From Chlorobiaceae bacterium (lineage in GTDB: Bacteria > Bacteroidota > Chlorobiia > Chlorobiales > Chlorobiaceae): a stretch of DNA of 50,216 nucleotides. The position numbers were made by a program, and so were the translations under genes. Positions 20,592 through 28,727 of this stretch are shown here, piece after piece; position 1 is the stretch's first letter, and each line of letters begins with the position of its first letter. The stretch spans positions 217,530-267,745 of the forward strand of contig JABDHK010000004.1 in the NCBI GenBank assembly GCA_012972835.1. The letters run 5' to 3'. The notes beneath the pieces are model-generated. The model was given only the letters and a program-made list of their open reading frames with translations, searched no databases and had not been told where the DNA came from.

Positions 20592-21779
20592 ATGCAGATA
20601 GAAAGAGCCCAAAAATCGCTCCTTACAAAACGAATCGAATCAGAACCCCGGCAATTCATCCAGGTTCTTTACGGCCCGCGTCAAGTCGGCAAAACCACTG
20701 TTGCTCAGCAGTTTATGCAATCGACTCCCCTGCCTGTACACTTCGCCTCAGCTGACCTTGTTGCAGCTGGACAATCAAACTGGATCAGTCAACAATGGGA
20801 AGCAGCCCGGATTAAACTTCTGAAGTCTGAACAGCAGGAGAGCGTGCTTATCATTGACGAGATTCAAAAAATCAGCAACTGGAGTGAAACAGTTAAAAAA
20901 GAGTGGGATGCTGATTCACTCAATCAACAAAAACTCAAGGTTATTCTTTTGGGTTCGTCACGCTTGCTCATCCAGCAAGGACTTACCGAATCACTTGCAG
21001 GCAGATTTGAAACAATCTACCTGGGCCACTGGTCATACGGGGAAATGAAACATGCTTTTAACTTTACCCCTGAGCAATTCGTCTGGTTTGGCGGTTATCC
21101 CGGTGCAGCAGCACTGATAGACGATGAAGAGCGATGGGCAAGATACATCGTCGATTCTCTCATCGAAACAAGCATCTCAAAAGATATTCTGATGCTTACC
21201 CGAGTCGACAAACCCTCACTCATGAAACGGCTGTTTGAACTTGGATGCGGCTATTCAGGACAGATTCTTTCCTATACAAAAATTCTTGGTCAACTGCAGG
21301 ATGCTGGAAATACAACAACACTGGCGCACTATCTTCATCTGCTTGATACCGCAGGTTTATTAGGAGGACTGGAAAAGTATCATCCCGGGAATTTACGATC
21401 AAGGGCATCAAGCCCGAAGTTTCAGGTACATAACACCGCACTGATAAGCGCACAGCAGCAGCACACTTTTCACGATATCTCAGAAAATCCAGAACTGTGG
21501 GGCCGATGGGTTGAATCATCAGTTGGCGCTCATCTCATTAATCATACCCGTACTGATGCACTCAAGCTCTATTACTGGCGTCAGGGAAATCATGAGGTTG
21601 ATTTTGTCCTCGAGCACAAAGGAAAAATAATCGGTCTGGAAATCAAAAGCGGTCGATCACAACATGCATCAGGCATGGCTGCATTTTGTAAAGAATGTAA
21701 TCCCTACAAAGTTCTTCTTGTCGGCAACTCCGGTATCCCCTGGCAGGAATTCCTTGAACTCAATCCGCTTGAGTTATGA
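20592..21779 (+). CDS. AAA ATPase with DUF4143 domain
   Basis: A 395-residue ATPase. The Walker A motif GPRQVGKTT is near residue 28 and Walker B VLIIDEIQ near 95; the C-terminal DUF4143 region carries HEVDFVLEHKGK and LEIKSGR, the D...ExK pattern of a PD-(D/E)XK-type nuclease fold. The family is common in bacteria and archaea, often in multiple copies, and its role is not established. Two damaged copies of this gene's 3' end lie downstream at 22689-22773 and 24236-24499, so the locus has duplicated or recombined. Confidence 0.88.
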   Translation: MQIERAQKSLLTKRIESEPRQFIQVLYGPRQVGKTTVAQQFMQSTPLPVHFASADLVAAGQSNWISQQWEAARIKLLKSEQQESVLIIDEIQKISNWSETVKKEWDADSLNQQKLKVILLGSSRLLIQQGLTESLAGRFETIYLGHWSYGEMKHAFNFTPEQFVWFGGYPGAAALIDDEERWARYIVDSLIETSISKDILMLTRVDKPSLMKRLFELGCGYSGQILSYTKILGQLQDAGNTTTLAHYLHLLDTAGLLGGLEKYHPGNLRSRASSPKFQVHNTALISAQQQHTFHDISENPELWGRWVESSVGAHLINHTRTDALKLYYWRQGNHEVDFVLEHKGKIIGLEIKSGRSQHASGMAAFCKECNPYKVLLVGNSGIPWQEFLELNPLEL

Positions 21780-21795
21780 ATAAAGTCCAATACCC

Positions 21796-22296
21796 TTAAG
21801 GATCCGTTCGGCGAAGATCTTTGAGCAGAAGAAATAAATGATATGGGTCTGTCGGGGAGGGAATAAAATTAAAATGCGTGTAAAACTTGCGCGCCGCATC
21901 ATCTTTTGCATGGGCTGCAATGGCTCGTATCCCTGCAATATCTGCAGCCTGCATAGTTCATCGCATGGCATCTTTTAATAGACCCGCACCTATTCCTCTA
22001 TTTTGCCAGTCAATACTCACAGCCAAACGCGCCAGCAACATGATGGGAACAGGGTGCCTGGCCAGCCCTTTTGTGAGACGTTGCGGGGAGTCCTCGTAAT
22101 TTACCTGACCTACAGCCAGGGTATAGAATCCAGCAATGGCTCGATCTGCCATACCTACATAAGTTTGCGATGAAGAGGCCTGCTGGCTTGTAAGGGCAAA
22201 ACGGACAAGAAATCTATTGAGCGCCTGGCTACCGCAATCAAAATCATCAAGATGGTGACCGCTGCCAAGCTTTTCTATGGAGAAGTGCGTGGTCAT
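21796..22296 (-). pseudogene. TacT-like GNAT acetyltransferase toxin, in-frame stop
   Basis: The N-terminal part (to a TGA at 21958-21960) reads as a GNAT with RLAVSIDWQNRGIGAGLLKDAMR, the acetyl-CoA binding region. After the TGA the same frame continues with AADIAGIRAIAAHAKDDAARKF and ends FIPSPTDPYHLFLLLKDL, the expected GNAT toxin C-terminus, until TAA at 21796-21798. A single CGA-to-TGA change would explain it. Family members acetylate aminoacyl-tRNA. The ATG at 22294-22296 lies 6 bases after the antitoxin stop. The visible product would lack the last third of the fold and is probably inactive. Confidence 0.8.
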
Positions 22297-22302
22297 CAAT
22301 GG

Positions 22303-22581
22303 TTACTCGTTCTCAAAAATACTTTTTTCCTGAAAAAGCTTCTTGAGTCTGGGCAATTCACGCGGCGAGGCATCCAGTGCCTCCATAAATAAGCTCCATT
22401 GCGGCCCATCAAGTTGAAATGAACGACGGTCTGCCAAGGTTTCCTCAGCTCGGGAAAGGGCGCTCTCAAGCACAAACTCACTGACGGAGCGTTGTGCTGC
22501 AGCAGCCGCACTACGAAGCACCTGCTTCGCCTGCTTGGAGAGACGAAGGTCAAGTTTTTCGGTTCTGGTTGTTATTGCCAT
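22303..22581 (-). CDS. TacA-like antitoxin (DUF1778)
   Basis: A 92-residue protein: an N-terminal ribbon-helix-helix stretch (TEKLDLRLSKQAKQVLRSAA) followed by a toxin-wrapping tail (LADRRSFQLDGPQWSLFMEA), the DUF1778 pattern. Such antitoxins bind their own promoter and a GNAT toxin. It is followed within a few bases by the GNAT gene. The antitoxin looks intact while the toxin is broken. Confidence 0.9.
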   Translation of the reverse strand: MAITTRTEKLDLRLSKQAKQVLRSAAAAAQRSVSEFVLESALSRAEETLADRRSFQLDGPQWSLFMEALDASPRELPRLKKLFQEKSIFENE

Positions 22582-22688
22582 AGGTAAAGGTTTCTTGGTT
22601 CTGCTTCTCCGATAATATACAAGAGCCGCCAGACATCGTCATGACAAAAAAATCTCTTCGACAGACTTATGCCCGTAGTATATCCAGC

Positions 22689-22773
22689 ATCAAGGAAATC
22701 ATGAAGTTGATTTTGTTCTCGAGCACAAAGGGCAAATATTCGGTCTTGAAATCAAAAGCGGTTGATCACAATA
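22689..22773 (+). pseudogene. Fragment of DUF4143 ATPase 3' end (copy B)
   Basis: About 85 bases closely match 21583-21667 of the intact ATPase, covering the codons for GNHEVDF through LEIKSG, and then hit TGA where the intact gene has CGA. Both ends break abruptly. It lies just outside the stop codon of the methyltransferase gene. Confidence 0.8.
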
Positions 22774-22790
22774 AGTGAAGAATCCACTCT

Positions 22791-24083
22791 TTAGCCATTG
22801 ACTTTTTCGGATAATGTGAGAAACTTGTCCTTCTGCTTATAATCATAGCTGCTATCAATCCCAACCAGCCCGCTTTTTATCAGATGCGCATTGACAAATG
22901 TCTTGTTCTCAAGATAGAGGTAACAGAGCAGGTCGTTTTCTTCGTCATGTTTCAGCTTGTCATACTTCAGGAAGATACGCTTACCCTTTATCTTTTCAGT
23001 CAGATACCCGACCGCCTTGTCGTGCGTGAACGCCTCGCCCTTGATGCCGATCAGTTTTATCGTTAACCCGTTGGATAACCGCACTTTTTCGGGACTGAGC
23101 ACCTCCTTGACTGTAAAGAACTCTTCGCGCTGCGCCTCACTCTCCTTCTCAATCCTGGAGCCAAAAGTGAGTTTTCGGGGATCGGTTATTTTATCAAGCT
23201 TGTGGGGATCTTTGAACTGATAGGGCAACTGCTCAATGGCTGCGGCAAAATCAACCTTGACCGGGTCGTACAGAAACTCGTATTCTGTCCCCATAAAATC
23301 GGGCTGCCTGGTATTCAGCTTCTGTCTGGCAATCTCGATAAACTCCGGATTGATTTCGTACCCGACCGAGTTTCGGCCAAGATTCTTTGCGGCAAGTGAC
23401 GTTGTCCCGCTACCCATAAAGGGATCGAGCACAGTATCGCCCCGGAAGGCGAACATTTTGATAAGCCGTTGCGGAAGCTCTTCTGGAAACATTGCAAGAT
23501 GCCCATCCTGTTTTGCACCGGCAAAGTTCCAGTGACCTGCAAAGTAGGTATTCCACTCCTCGGTGGTCATGGCTGAGTTTTCTTTCTGCTCTTTGGTTGG
23601 TTTTGGAGCTTCTCCCTGTTTTTTGAAGATAAGAATGAACTCATAATCAAGCTTGAGGATGCCGTTACGGGGATAGGGAAAGCTCCCCATGATCGAAGCA
23701 CCACCGGTAGTATTTGTTGTGGTGACCTTCTGCCAGATCACTGCTCCCATGTAGTCGAACCCGATTGTCTCGCAGAACTTGATGATCTCCGTCCGGATGG
23801 GAATGACCTTATACCTGCCATAGTAGACCGAACGGGCAAACTGGTCGCCGATGTTGATGCAGAGGCGGCAACCGGGATGCAGCACCCTCTCGCATTCATT
23901 CCAGACAAGGTTCAGGTTGTTGATGTAGCTTTCGTAACTCTCGTGAAAGCCAATCTGGTTCTCCGTCCCATAGTCCTTGAGCTGCCAGTAAGGCGGTGAA
24001 GTAATGACAAGATGTACAGACCTGTCAGCCAAAAGGCTCATCTGTCGGCTATCGCCTTGAATTATAGTGTGATGAGTCTTCAA
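22791..24083 (-). CDS. Orphan DNA methyltransferase with C-terminal SNase-like domain
   Basis: A 430-residue protein. TSPPYW (28-33) comes first and DPFMGSGTT (220-228) later, the beta-class order; the SPPY form suggests N4-cytosine, though N6-adenine cannot be excluded. The first 260 residues are the methyltransferase. Residues about 320-415 look like a staphylococcal-nuclease fold: VRLSNGLTIKLIGIKGE, a helix, then LLCYLYLENKTFVNAHLIKSG. The usual active-site arginines are not apparent (Lys and Asp/Leu at those places), so it may bind DNA rather than cut. No intact restriction enzyme gene is adjacent. Confidence 0.85.
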   Translation of the reverse strand: MKTHHTIIQGDSRQMSLLADRSVHLVITSPPYWQLKDYGTENQIGFHESYESYINNLNLVWNECERVLHPGCRLCINIGDQFARSVYYGRYKVIPIRTEIIKFCETIGFDYMGAVIWQKVTTTNTTGGASIMGSFPYPRNGILKLDYEFILIFKKQGEAPKPTKEQKENSAMTTEEWNTYFAGHWNFAGAKQDGHLAMFPEELPQRLIKMFAFRGDTVLDPFMGSGTTSLAAKNLGRNSVGYEINPEFIEIARQKLNTRQPDFMGTEYEFLYDPVKVDFAAAIEQLPYQFKDPHKLDKITDPRKLTFGSRIEKESEAQREEFFTVKEVLSPEKVRLSNGLTIKLIGIKGEAFTHDKAVGYLTEKIKGKRIFLKYDKLKHDEENDLLCYLYLENKTFVNAHLIKSGLVGIDSSYDYKQKDKFLTLSEKVNG

Positions 24084-24235
24084 TGTTCTGCAGGGTATCT
24101 GTTCTTGTTCTGGATAAAGAAGGTTCAGGTGTTTGAATCAAGTATAGAAAATTTCTGTTGATTTACACTGCTGAAGCCAGAACATTTCCCCTCTGCAATT
24201 TCCCAATTACATCCGTTATATAACCGATGAATAAA

Positions 24236-24499
24236 ATCCTCAGTTGGCGCTCATATCATTAATCATACCCGTACTGATTCACTCAAGCTCTTTTATTGGC
24301 GTCAGGGAAATCATGAGGTTGATTTTGTCCTTGAGCACAGAGAAAAAATAATCGGTCTTGAAATCAAAAGCGGTCGATAACAACAAGCATCAGGCATGGC
24401 TGTAGTTAGCAAGGAATGTAATCCCTGCAAAGTTCTTCTTGTCGGCAACTCCGGTATTGCGTGGCAGGAATTCCTTGAACTGAATCCACTCGAGTTATT
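24236..24499 (+). pseudogene. Fragment of DUF4143 ATPase 3' end (copy C)
   Basis: About 264 bases align almost without gaps to 21516-21779 of the intact ATPase, from SVGAHLINHTRTD to the end NPLEL, with many point differences. A TAA replaces TCA after KSGR, and the upstream part of the gene is missing. It lies upstream of the methyltransferase start, so copies B and C bracket that gene in the same orientation. Confidence 0.85.
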
Positions 24500-24671
24500 C
24501 AACTGAAAAATATTTCAGCCTTAAAGAACTTTACATACTGAATGTTATACAACAAATATCGGAAAAGAGAAGGATCGCTTTAGGCACTGCTGATTATCGA
24601 GCAAAAATTATATAGCAAAAAACGACTGATCTAATCACAAGTATTGCAAGCGCACAAATTCTGAACAACGC

Positions 24672-24852
24672 GACATGATATCGTAATTCGTGTCGCATTC
24701 ATAGCTGAAATACTTGGTATTTTGTAGCTGGTCCTCTCCCAAGCTATCATGGCTTGCTCCTCTTCCTCGCGGGATACAAAGGTTGAGCCGAGCTCTTACG
24801 CGTAGGCAAGAATGCGATCTTGGACGGTCTTATGTTCTCCGGGTTTAAGCAT
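24672..24852 (-). pseudogene. Remnant of a type I restriction HsdR-like N-terminus
   Basis: From an ATG at 24850-24852 the minus strand reads MLKPGEHKTVQDRILAYA, then TAA, then ELGSTFVSREEEEQAM in the same frame. This resembles the start of HsdR subunits (MLxPGEHKTVQxRIL..A.EIGW..V.REEAE). Similarity soon fades. A remnant this short rests on my memory of the family, so confidence is moderate. Confidence 0.4.
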
Positions 24853-24983
24853 CGATATTTCTTATCTATAGACGCTTCCCAAAATCCAACGCACGCCGAA
24901 CAAAACCTCCCAAGTAGCCCAGCGTGGACTGTTCACATCATTAAGACCTTATAACAATAAGTAATAAAACTGAAAAATAACAA

Positions 24984-25038
24984 GTGCCATTTAAAATATT
25001 CCAAAAACCTTCTGAAGAACTTTTGAAATACCAAGTAG
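24984..25038 (+). pseudogene. 5' part of a small open frame split by the insertion sequence
   Basis: The frame reads VPFKIFQKPSEELLKYQV up to the insertion point and continues in 26710-26790 as GFIIDELVEQELQAYRAK and on to TGA when the element and one 8-base duplication are removed. The product is not recognised. A TAA lies right before this stretch, so even the rejoined frame is short and may itself be a remnant. Confidence 0.45.
25031..25038. repeat. Target-site duplication, left copy
   Basis: CCAAGTAG here is repeated exactly at 26702-26709 on the other side of the insertion sequence. Confidence 0.75.
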
Positions 25039-26701
25039 GGTTTGCTGAATAATTCATAAGTCATTTTATAGTAATGAAATAAGGGTATATTTTTGTATAT
25101 TTCTTGTAAGGAAAACCATAAAAAGTCACCAAAAACCTTGCATCTCGAAATCATCGATTTATGTATCAGCCTAAGTTTCATCAGCTTACGTTCGAAACCT
25201 TTTACCTTCCGTTCGGAGGCAAACTCGACCGGAATAACCGATGGATCAAACTGGCAGATTCTATACCATGGCATTTGGCTGAAGAACGGTACTCCAAGAA
25301 ATTCCCCTCAAAACGAGGGGCACCAGCACTAACCGTTCGTATGGCATTGGGAGCCCTCATCATCAAAGAAAAACTCGGCCTGACCGATGTTGAAACCGTT
25401 GAGCAGATCAAGGAAAATCCTTATCTCCAGTATGTCATCGGACTGGACGGCTATCAATATGAAGCACCCTTCGACGCGTCGAGCATGACCCATTTTCGCA
25501 AGCGTCTCAAACATGCTGATCTGGCAGCTTTGCAGGATGAACTCCTGCAAATGCAGCAGGCGAAAAAGCAGACAGTGAGGACAAACAACGACGACGATGA
25601 TGAACCCGGAACCGGCTCCGCCAAGCAAGGCAAACTCATTGTTGATGCCACCTGCGCACCGGTAGATATAGCATATCCGACCGATCTCGGTTTGCTCAAT
25701 GATGCCCGGGAGAAGAGTGAAATACTCATCGACAAGCTCTACGCTCATGCTCCTGCGGGAATAACGAAACCCCGGACCTATCGGCAGAAAGCGAGAAGAG
25801 ATTTCCTTGGTCTGAGCATGAAACGGAATAGGTCGAAATGCTCCCTGCAGCGAGGTCTGCGCAAGCAGTTGCAGTACCTCGGACGGAACCTGAAGAGCAT
25901 CGCTGCATTGTCGGAATCCGTATCCCTTACCCTCCTTGAGCCACGCTGGTATCGTACTTTTCTGGTGATCAGTGAACTCTATCGCCAGCAGCATGAGATG
26001 TACCAGACCGGAAGAAAAAGCATAAGCGACCGACTTGTGAGCATCAGTCAGCCGCATGTCCGTCCGTTGGTACAAGGCAAGGCTGCAGCAAGGACAGAGT
26101 TCGGTATGAAACTCTCGATCAGTGTGGTTGCAGGCTGGAGCACGATAGAGCGGATGAGCTGGAACAACTACAACAAAGGCGGTGACTTGGTTCGAGATAT
26201 CGAACGATACCGTAATCGTTATGGCTACTATCCTGAATCAGTGCATGCCGACAAAATCTATCGGACACTGGCCAACAGAATGTGGTGTAAAAAGTATGGT
26301 ATCAGGTTGTCCGGCGTGCCATTGGGTCGGCCATCAAAGGATCCAGAGAAAAACCGGGCAAGGCGTCGGCAAATCAGAGAAGATGAAGGAATCAGAAACG
26401 CCATTGAAGGCAAGTTCGGTCAGGCAAAGCGGAGATACAGCCTGAACCGAGTCATGGCACGGCTCGCTGAAAGTAGCCAGACCGTGGTATCAATCGTATT
26501 TCTGGTGATGAACCTTGAGCACCTGCTCTCGGTTTCTTTTTTGCGCATCTATTTGGTACTGAAGCACTCACAGGAGGCAAATGTAAGGCTCCTTGTCCGT
26601 CTGGTTCGACAGTATCAGCAAGAAGGTAAAATGGAATTAATGCCGACTGCGGTTACATACTGTATGGCAGTTTGAAGAAACTTCGATTTGTTCAGTAACT
26701 C
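25039..26701 (+). mobile_element. Insertion sequence, IS5/IS1182-like
   Basis: A 1663-base element with one transposase gene. The left end GGTTTGCTGAATAA and the reverse complement of the right end GAGTTACTGAACAA match at 10 of 14 positions, giving imperfect terminal inverted repeats. Eight-base direct repeats flank it. Ends are inferred from these two signals together; a 9-base duplication shifted by one is also possible. Confidence 0.75.
25161..26675 (+). CDS. DDE transposase, IS5/IS1182-like with DUF772 N-terminus
   Basis: A 504-residue transposase. The N-terminal part (LPFGGKLDRNNRWIKLAD, RMALGALIIKEKLGLTD, ENPYLQYVIGL) is the InsH/DUF772 domain. The acidic triad is likely D in LIVDATCAPVDIAYP, D in SVHADKIYRT and E in NAIEGKFGQAKRRYSL. 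The gene is uninterrupted and the flanking duplication is exact, so the element may still be mobile. The precise IS family needs comparison with a reference collection. Confidence 0.88.
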   Translation: MYQPKFHQLTFETFYLPFGGKLDRNNRWIKLADSIPWHLAEERYSKKFPSKRGAPALTVRMALGALIIKEKLGLTDVETVEQIKENPYLQYVIGLDGYQYEAPFDASSMTHFRKRLKHADLAALQDELLQMQQAKKQTVRTNNDDDDEPGTGSAKQGKLIVDATCAPVDIAYPTDLGLLNDAREKSEILIDKLYAHAPAGITKPRTYRQKARRDFLGLSMKRNRSKCSLQRGLRKQLQYLGRNLKSIAALSESVSLTLLEPRWYRTFLVISELYRQQHEMYQTGRKSISDRLVSISQPHVRPLVQGKAAARTEFGMKLSISVVAGWSTIERMSWNNYNKGGDLVRDIERYRNRYGYYPESVHADKIYRTLANRMWCKKYGIRLSGVPLGRPSKDPEKNRARRRQIREDEGIRNAIEGKFGQAKRRYSLNRVMARLAESSQTVVSIVFLVMNLEHLLSVSFLRIYLVLKHSQEANVRLLVRLVRQYQQEGKMELMPTAVTYCMAV

Positions 26702-26709
26702 CCAAGTAG
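26702..26709. repeat. Target-site duplication, right copy
   Basis: CCAAGTAG, identical to 25031-25038. Confidence 0.75.
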
Positions 26710-26790
26710 GTTTTATCATTGATGAGCTTGTGGAGCAGGAGTTACAAGCTTATCGCGCAAAAATACTTTTCTTTTTTATCAACGACTGAA
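26710..26790 (+). pseudogene. 3' part of the small open frame split by the insertion sequence
   Basis: Continues the frame of 24984-25038 (GFIIDELVEQELQAYRAK, then a hydrophobic end and TGA at 26788-26790). Not recognised. Confidence 0.45.
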
Positions 26791-26898
26791 AATTTGAGGA
26801 GTTTGAAGTTGAAAGCAGTGGGATGCATTTCGGCTATAATCGCTTAACCTGCCTGCAAACTTAAAATTGGCGGGCTTAGAACAAACAGAAATACACAA

Positions 26899-28158
26899 AT
26901 GGTAGACAGAGACGTATCTAATCTTGACTTGAAAATTAAACTCACCAATGAGTATTTAAGGAATGGTGGAGTTGAGAGCATACATGATCCCGCATTACTA
27001 AAGGATTTGATAAATGTTCAATTCACTGCTGAAGGTAAAGCAGACCCTTACACCGTTAGTTCAAGAGTAAACGCTTTTATGCTGGCGATACTGGGCTCTC
27101 ACATGATGCCACTTTTATTTCATACAGAACATATTTCAGAATATGCTTCCACCTTACAGAAGGCAAACAGTTTTGACCAAGAAACTATTGACTCGGAAGA
27201 ACAGTTTGACAAGATATATGACGAATACAAAGCAAAAGATGACACACTTTTCAGAGGGCAAAGGGAAGCCAAATGGCCATTATACAGCAAACTTCAAAGA
27301 CAATGGATAATTGAAAAATTATTCACTAAGGAAGAAAGCTATCAAAAAATAATTGAGAAACTTGTTGAGATAGGCATATCAAATTACAGTTCTCAAATAC
27401 AAAAGCTCTTATCAGTACACCACATTGACACAGTGAATCCAATTTCTGTTTTGGGCTTCTTGCAGCATCACGGTTGCCCAACCCCATTACTTGACTGGAC
27501 TTATAAATTTCAAAATGCACTATACTTCGCATTAGACGGACTTACACCGAATACTGAGACTCTTGAGATAGAAGATTATTGCAGTGTTTATTTCATTGAA
27601 GAAAAATATTTTGAAGGGGGGAATTTGAGAAGTATTATTAAAAAAGGGTTAGATGCTAACGACCAACCTGAACTTATGAAGCTAATTGCTAAAATCGCAA
27701 ATGGAAATGAAGAAAAAAGAATTGCAATGGAAAAGAAATTTGGTGGAAGAAAATTATTTGACCACAATAGAATATTATGTTCAGGACTAATTTCACACAT
27801 GACCAAGATTGCATCCTTAATAAATTATCCAATTGCATATTTCAGCGATAAAGATGTTGCTTCGGGTATCCTATTCTCGCTAAAAAACAGTACAAACATA
27901 TTGAATCAAGCAGGCGTATTTACATGGAACTCTGATCCATCAAAACCAATTGAAATAGTTGGTGGCGAGCAATATCAGAAGGGCAAAAGTAAAGAAGATG
28001 CAAGAAATTATAGGTTCTGCACTTGCTTCAATATTCACAAGAAACTATTACCTTATGTAAGAAAAAGATTAGACGCAGATGGAATAACAAAAGAATTTAT
28101 TTACCCGACTTCCGGATTAAGCACTTGGGAAGTTTTTGAAAAAAGCAAAAGCAAGTAA
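26899..28158 (+). CDS. FRG-domain protein
   Basis: A 419-residue protein with the FRG-domain hallmarks LFRGQREAKWPLYSKLQRQW (about 117-136) and FLQHHGCPTPLLDWT (about 187-201), then ALYFALDG. The domain is named for its FRG motif; its biochemical function is not settled, and many members occur in accessory regions. Codon usage here is far more AT-rich than in neighbouring core genes, suggesting transfer. A TATAAT-like box is near 26835. It lies alone between the insertion sequence and the truncated PLD gene. Confidence 0.85.
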   Translation: MVDRDVSNLDLKIKLTNEYLRNGGVESIHDPALLKDLINVQFTAEGKADPYTVSSRVNAFMLAILGSHMMPLLFHTEHISEYASTLQKANSFDQETIDSEEQFDKIYDEYKAKDDTLFRGQREAKWPLYSKLQRQWIIEKLFTKEESYQKIIEKLVEIGISNYSSQIQKLLSVHHIDTVNPISVLGFLQHHGCPTPLLDWTYKFQNALYFALDGLTPNTETLEIEDYCSVYFIEEKYFEGGNLRSIIKKGLDANDQPELMKLIAKIANGNEEKRIAMEKKFGGRKLFDHNRILCSGLISHMTKIASLINYPIAYFSDKDVASGILFSLKNSTNILNQAGVFTWNSDPSKPIEIVGGEQYQKGKSKEDARNYRFCTCFNIHKKLLPYVRKRLDADGITKEFIYPTSGLSTWEVFEKSKSK

Positions 28159-28301
28159 ACAATGGTAACTTATTTTGACGCCACAACTAATGTAAACCGC
28201 TTTGAATAAAGTGTGTGCAGACTTCAAGAAATTGTTCTTCATGGACAGAGAAAAACGGCAGCTAACGGCGAGTTAGAATAATTCCTTATGACATTGTAAA
28301 G

Positions 28302-28574
28302 CTACGGCTGGCGCCCATCGCTGAGAATATTAATCAGACAACTATTCCGTGCTTCGACAAGGGTTTTGGCATTCGACACTGAAGTAAAGGAGTATGCCTG
28401 AACTATAATTTCACTCTTTGCAGCATGGATTCCACTGACCACCGTTGCAGTAGCTCCACCATTTTGAGAGAAGAAGACATCCGTAGTACCAATGGACTGA
28501 AAATGTTCTGCATAGCCTCCCATAGGCATATGCAGCAGAAGAATGGTAAGAAAACAGACGATTTGCTTTTTCAT
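28302..28574 (-). pseudogene. Truncated exported phospholipase-D-like nuclease
   Basis: A 90-residue frame with a signal sequence (MKKQIVCFLTILLLHMPMGG), then VFFSQNGGATATVVSGIHAA and KSEIIVQAYSFTSVSNAKTL, the opening of Nuc-type PLD-superfamily proteins. The HxK(x4)D catalytic motifs that should follow are missing; the frame ends soon after LVEARN. It is therefore a 5' remnant. Confidence 0.7.
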
Positions 28575-28727
28575 GAGAGAATATCAGGACGTAAGGTAGT
28601 TATCAGCATAAAGCTATCTCTTTATCTTCTTGTGACTCATGAGTGTGAGTTCAGTCTCCATCGGTTTTTTGTATGGCCACCATTAGATGTGAGTGGCATT
28701 GGTTCTCATTGGTTAACACCCTGTTTT

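Noticed and set aside
21958-21960. TGA in the GNAT gene as a selenocysteine codon
   Set aside because: The position is not a catalytic site, no SECIS-like hairpin is evident, and GNAT toxins are not selenoproteins; a nonsense mutation is simpler.
28159-28301. Integron attC site after the FRG gene (CTAACGGCGAGTTAG)
   Set aside because: The stem is only 5 bp and the bases around it do not match the attC core consensus; no integrase gene is in the window.
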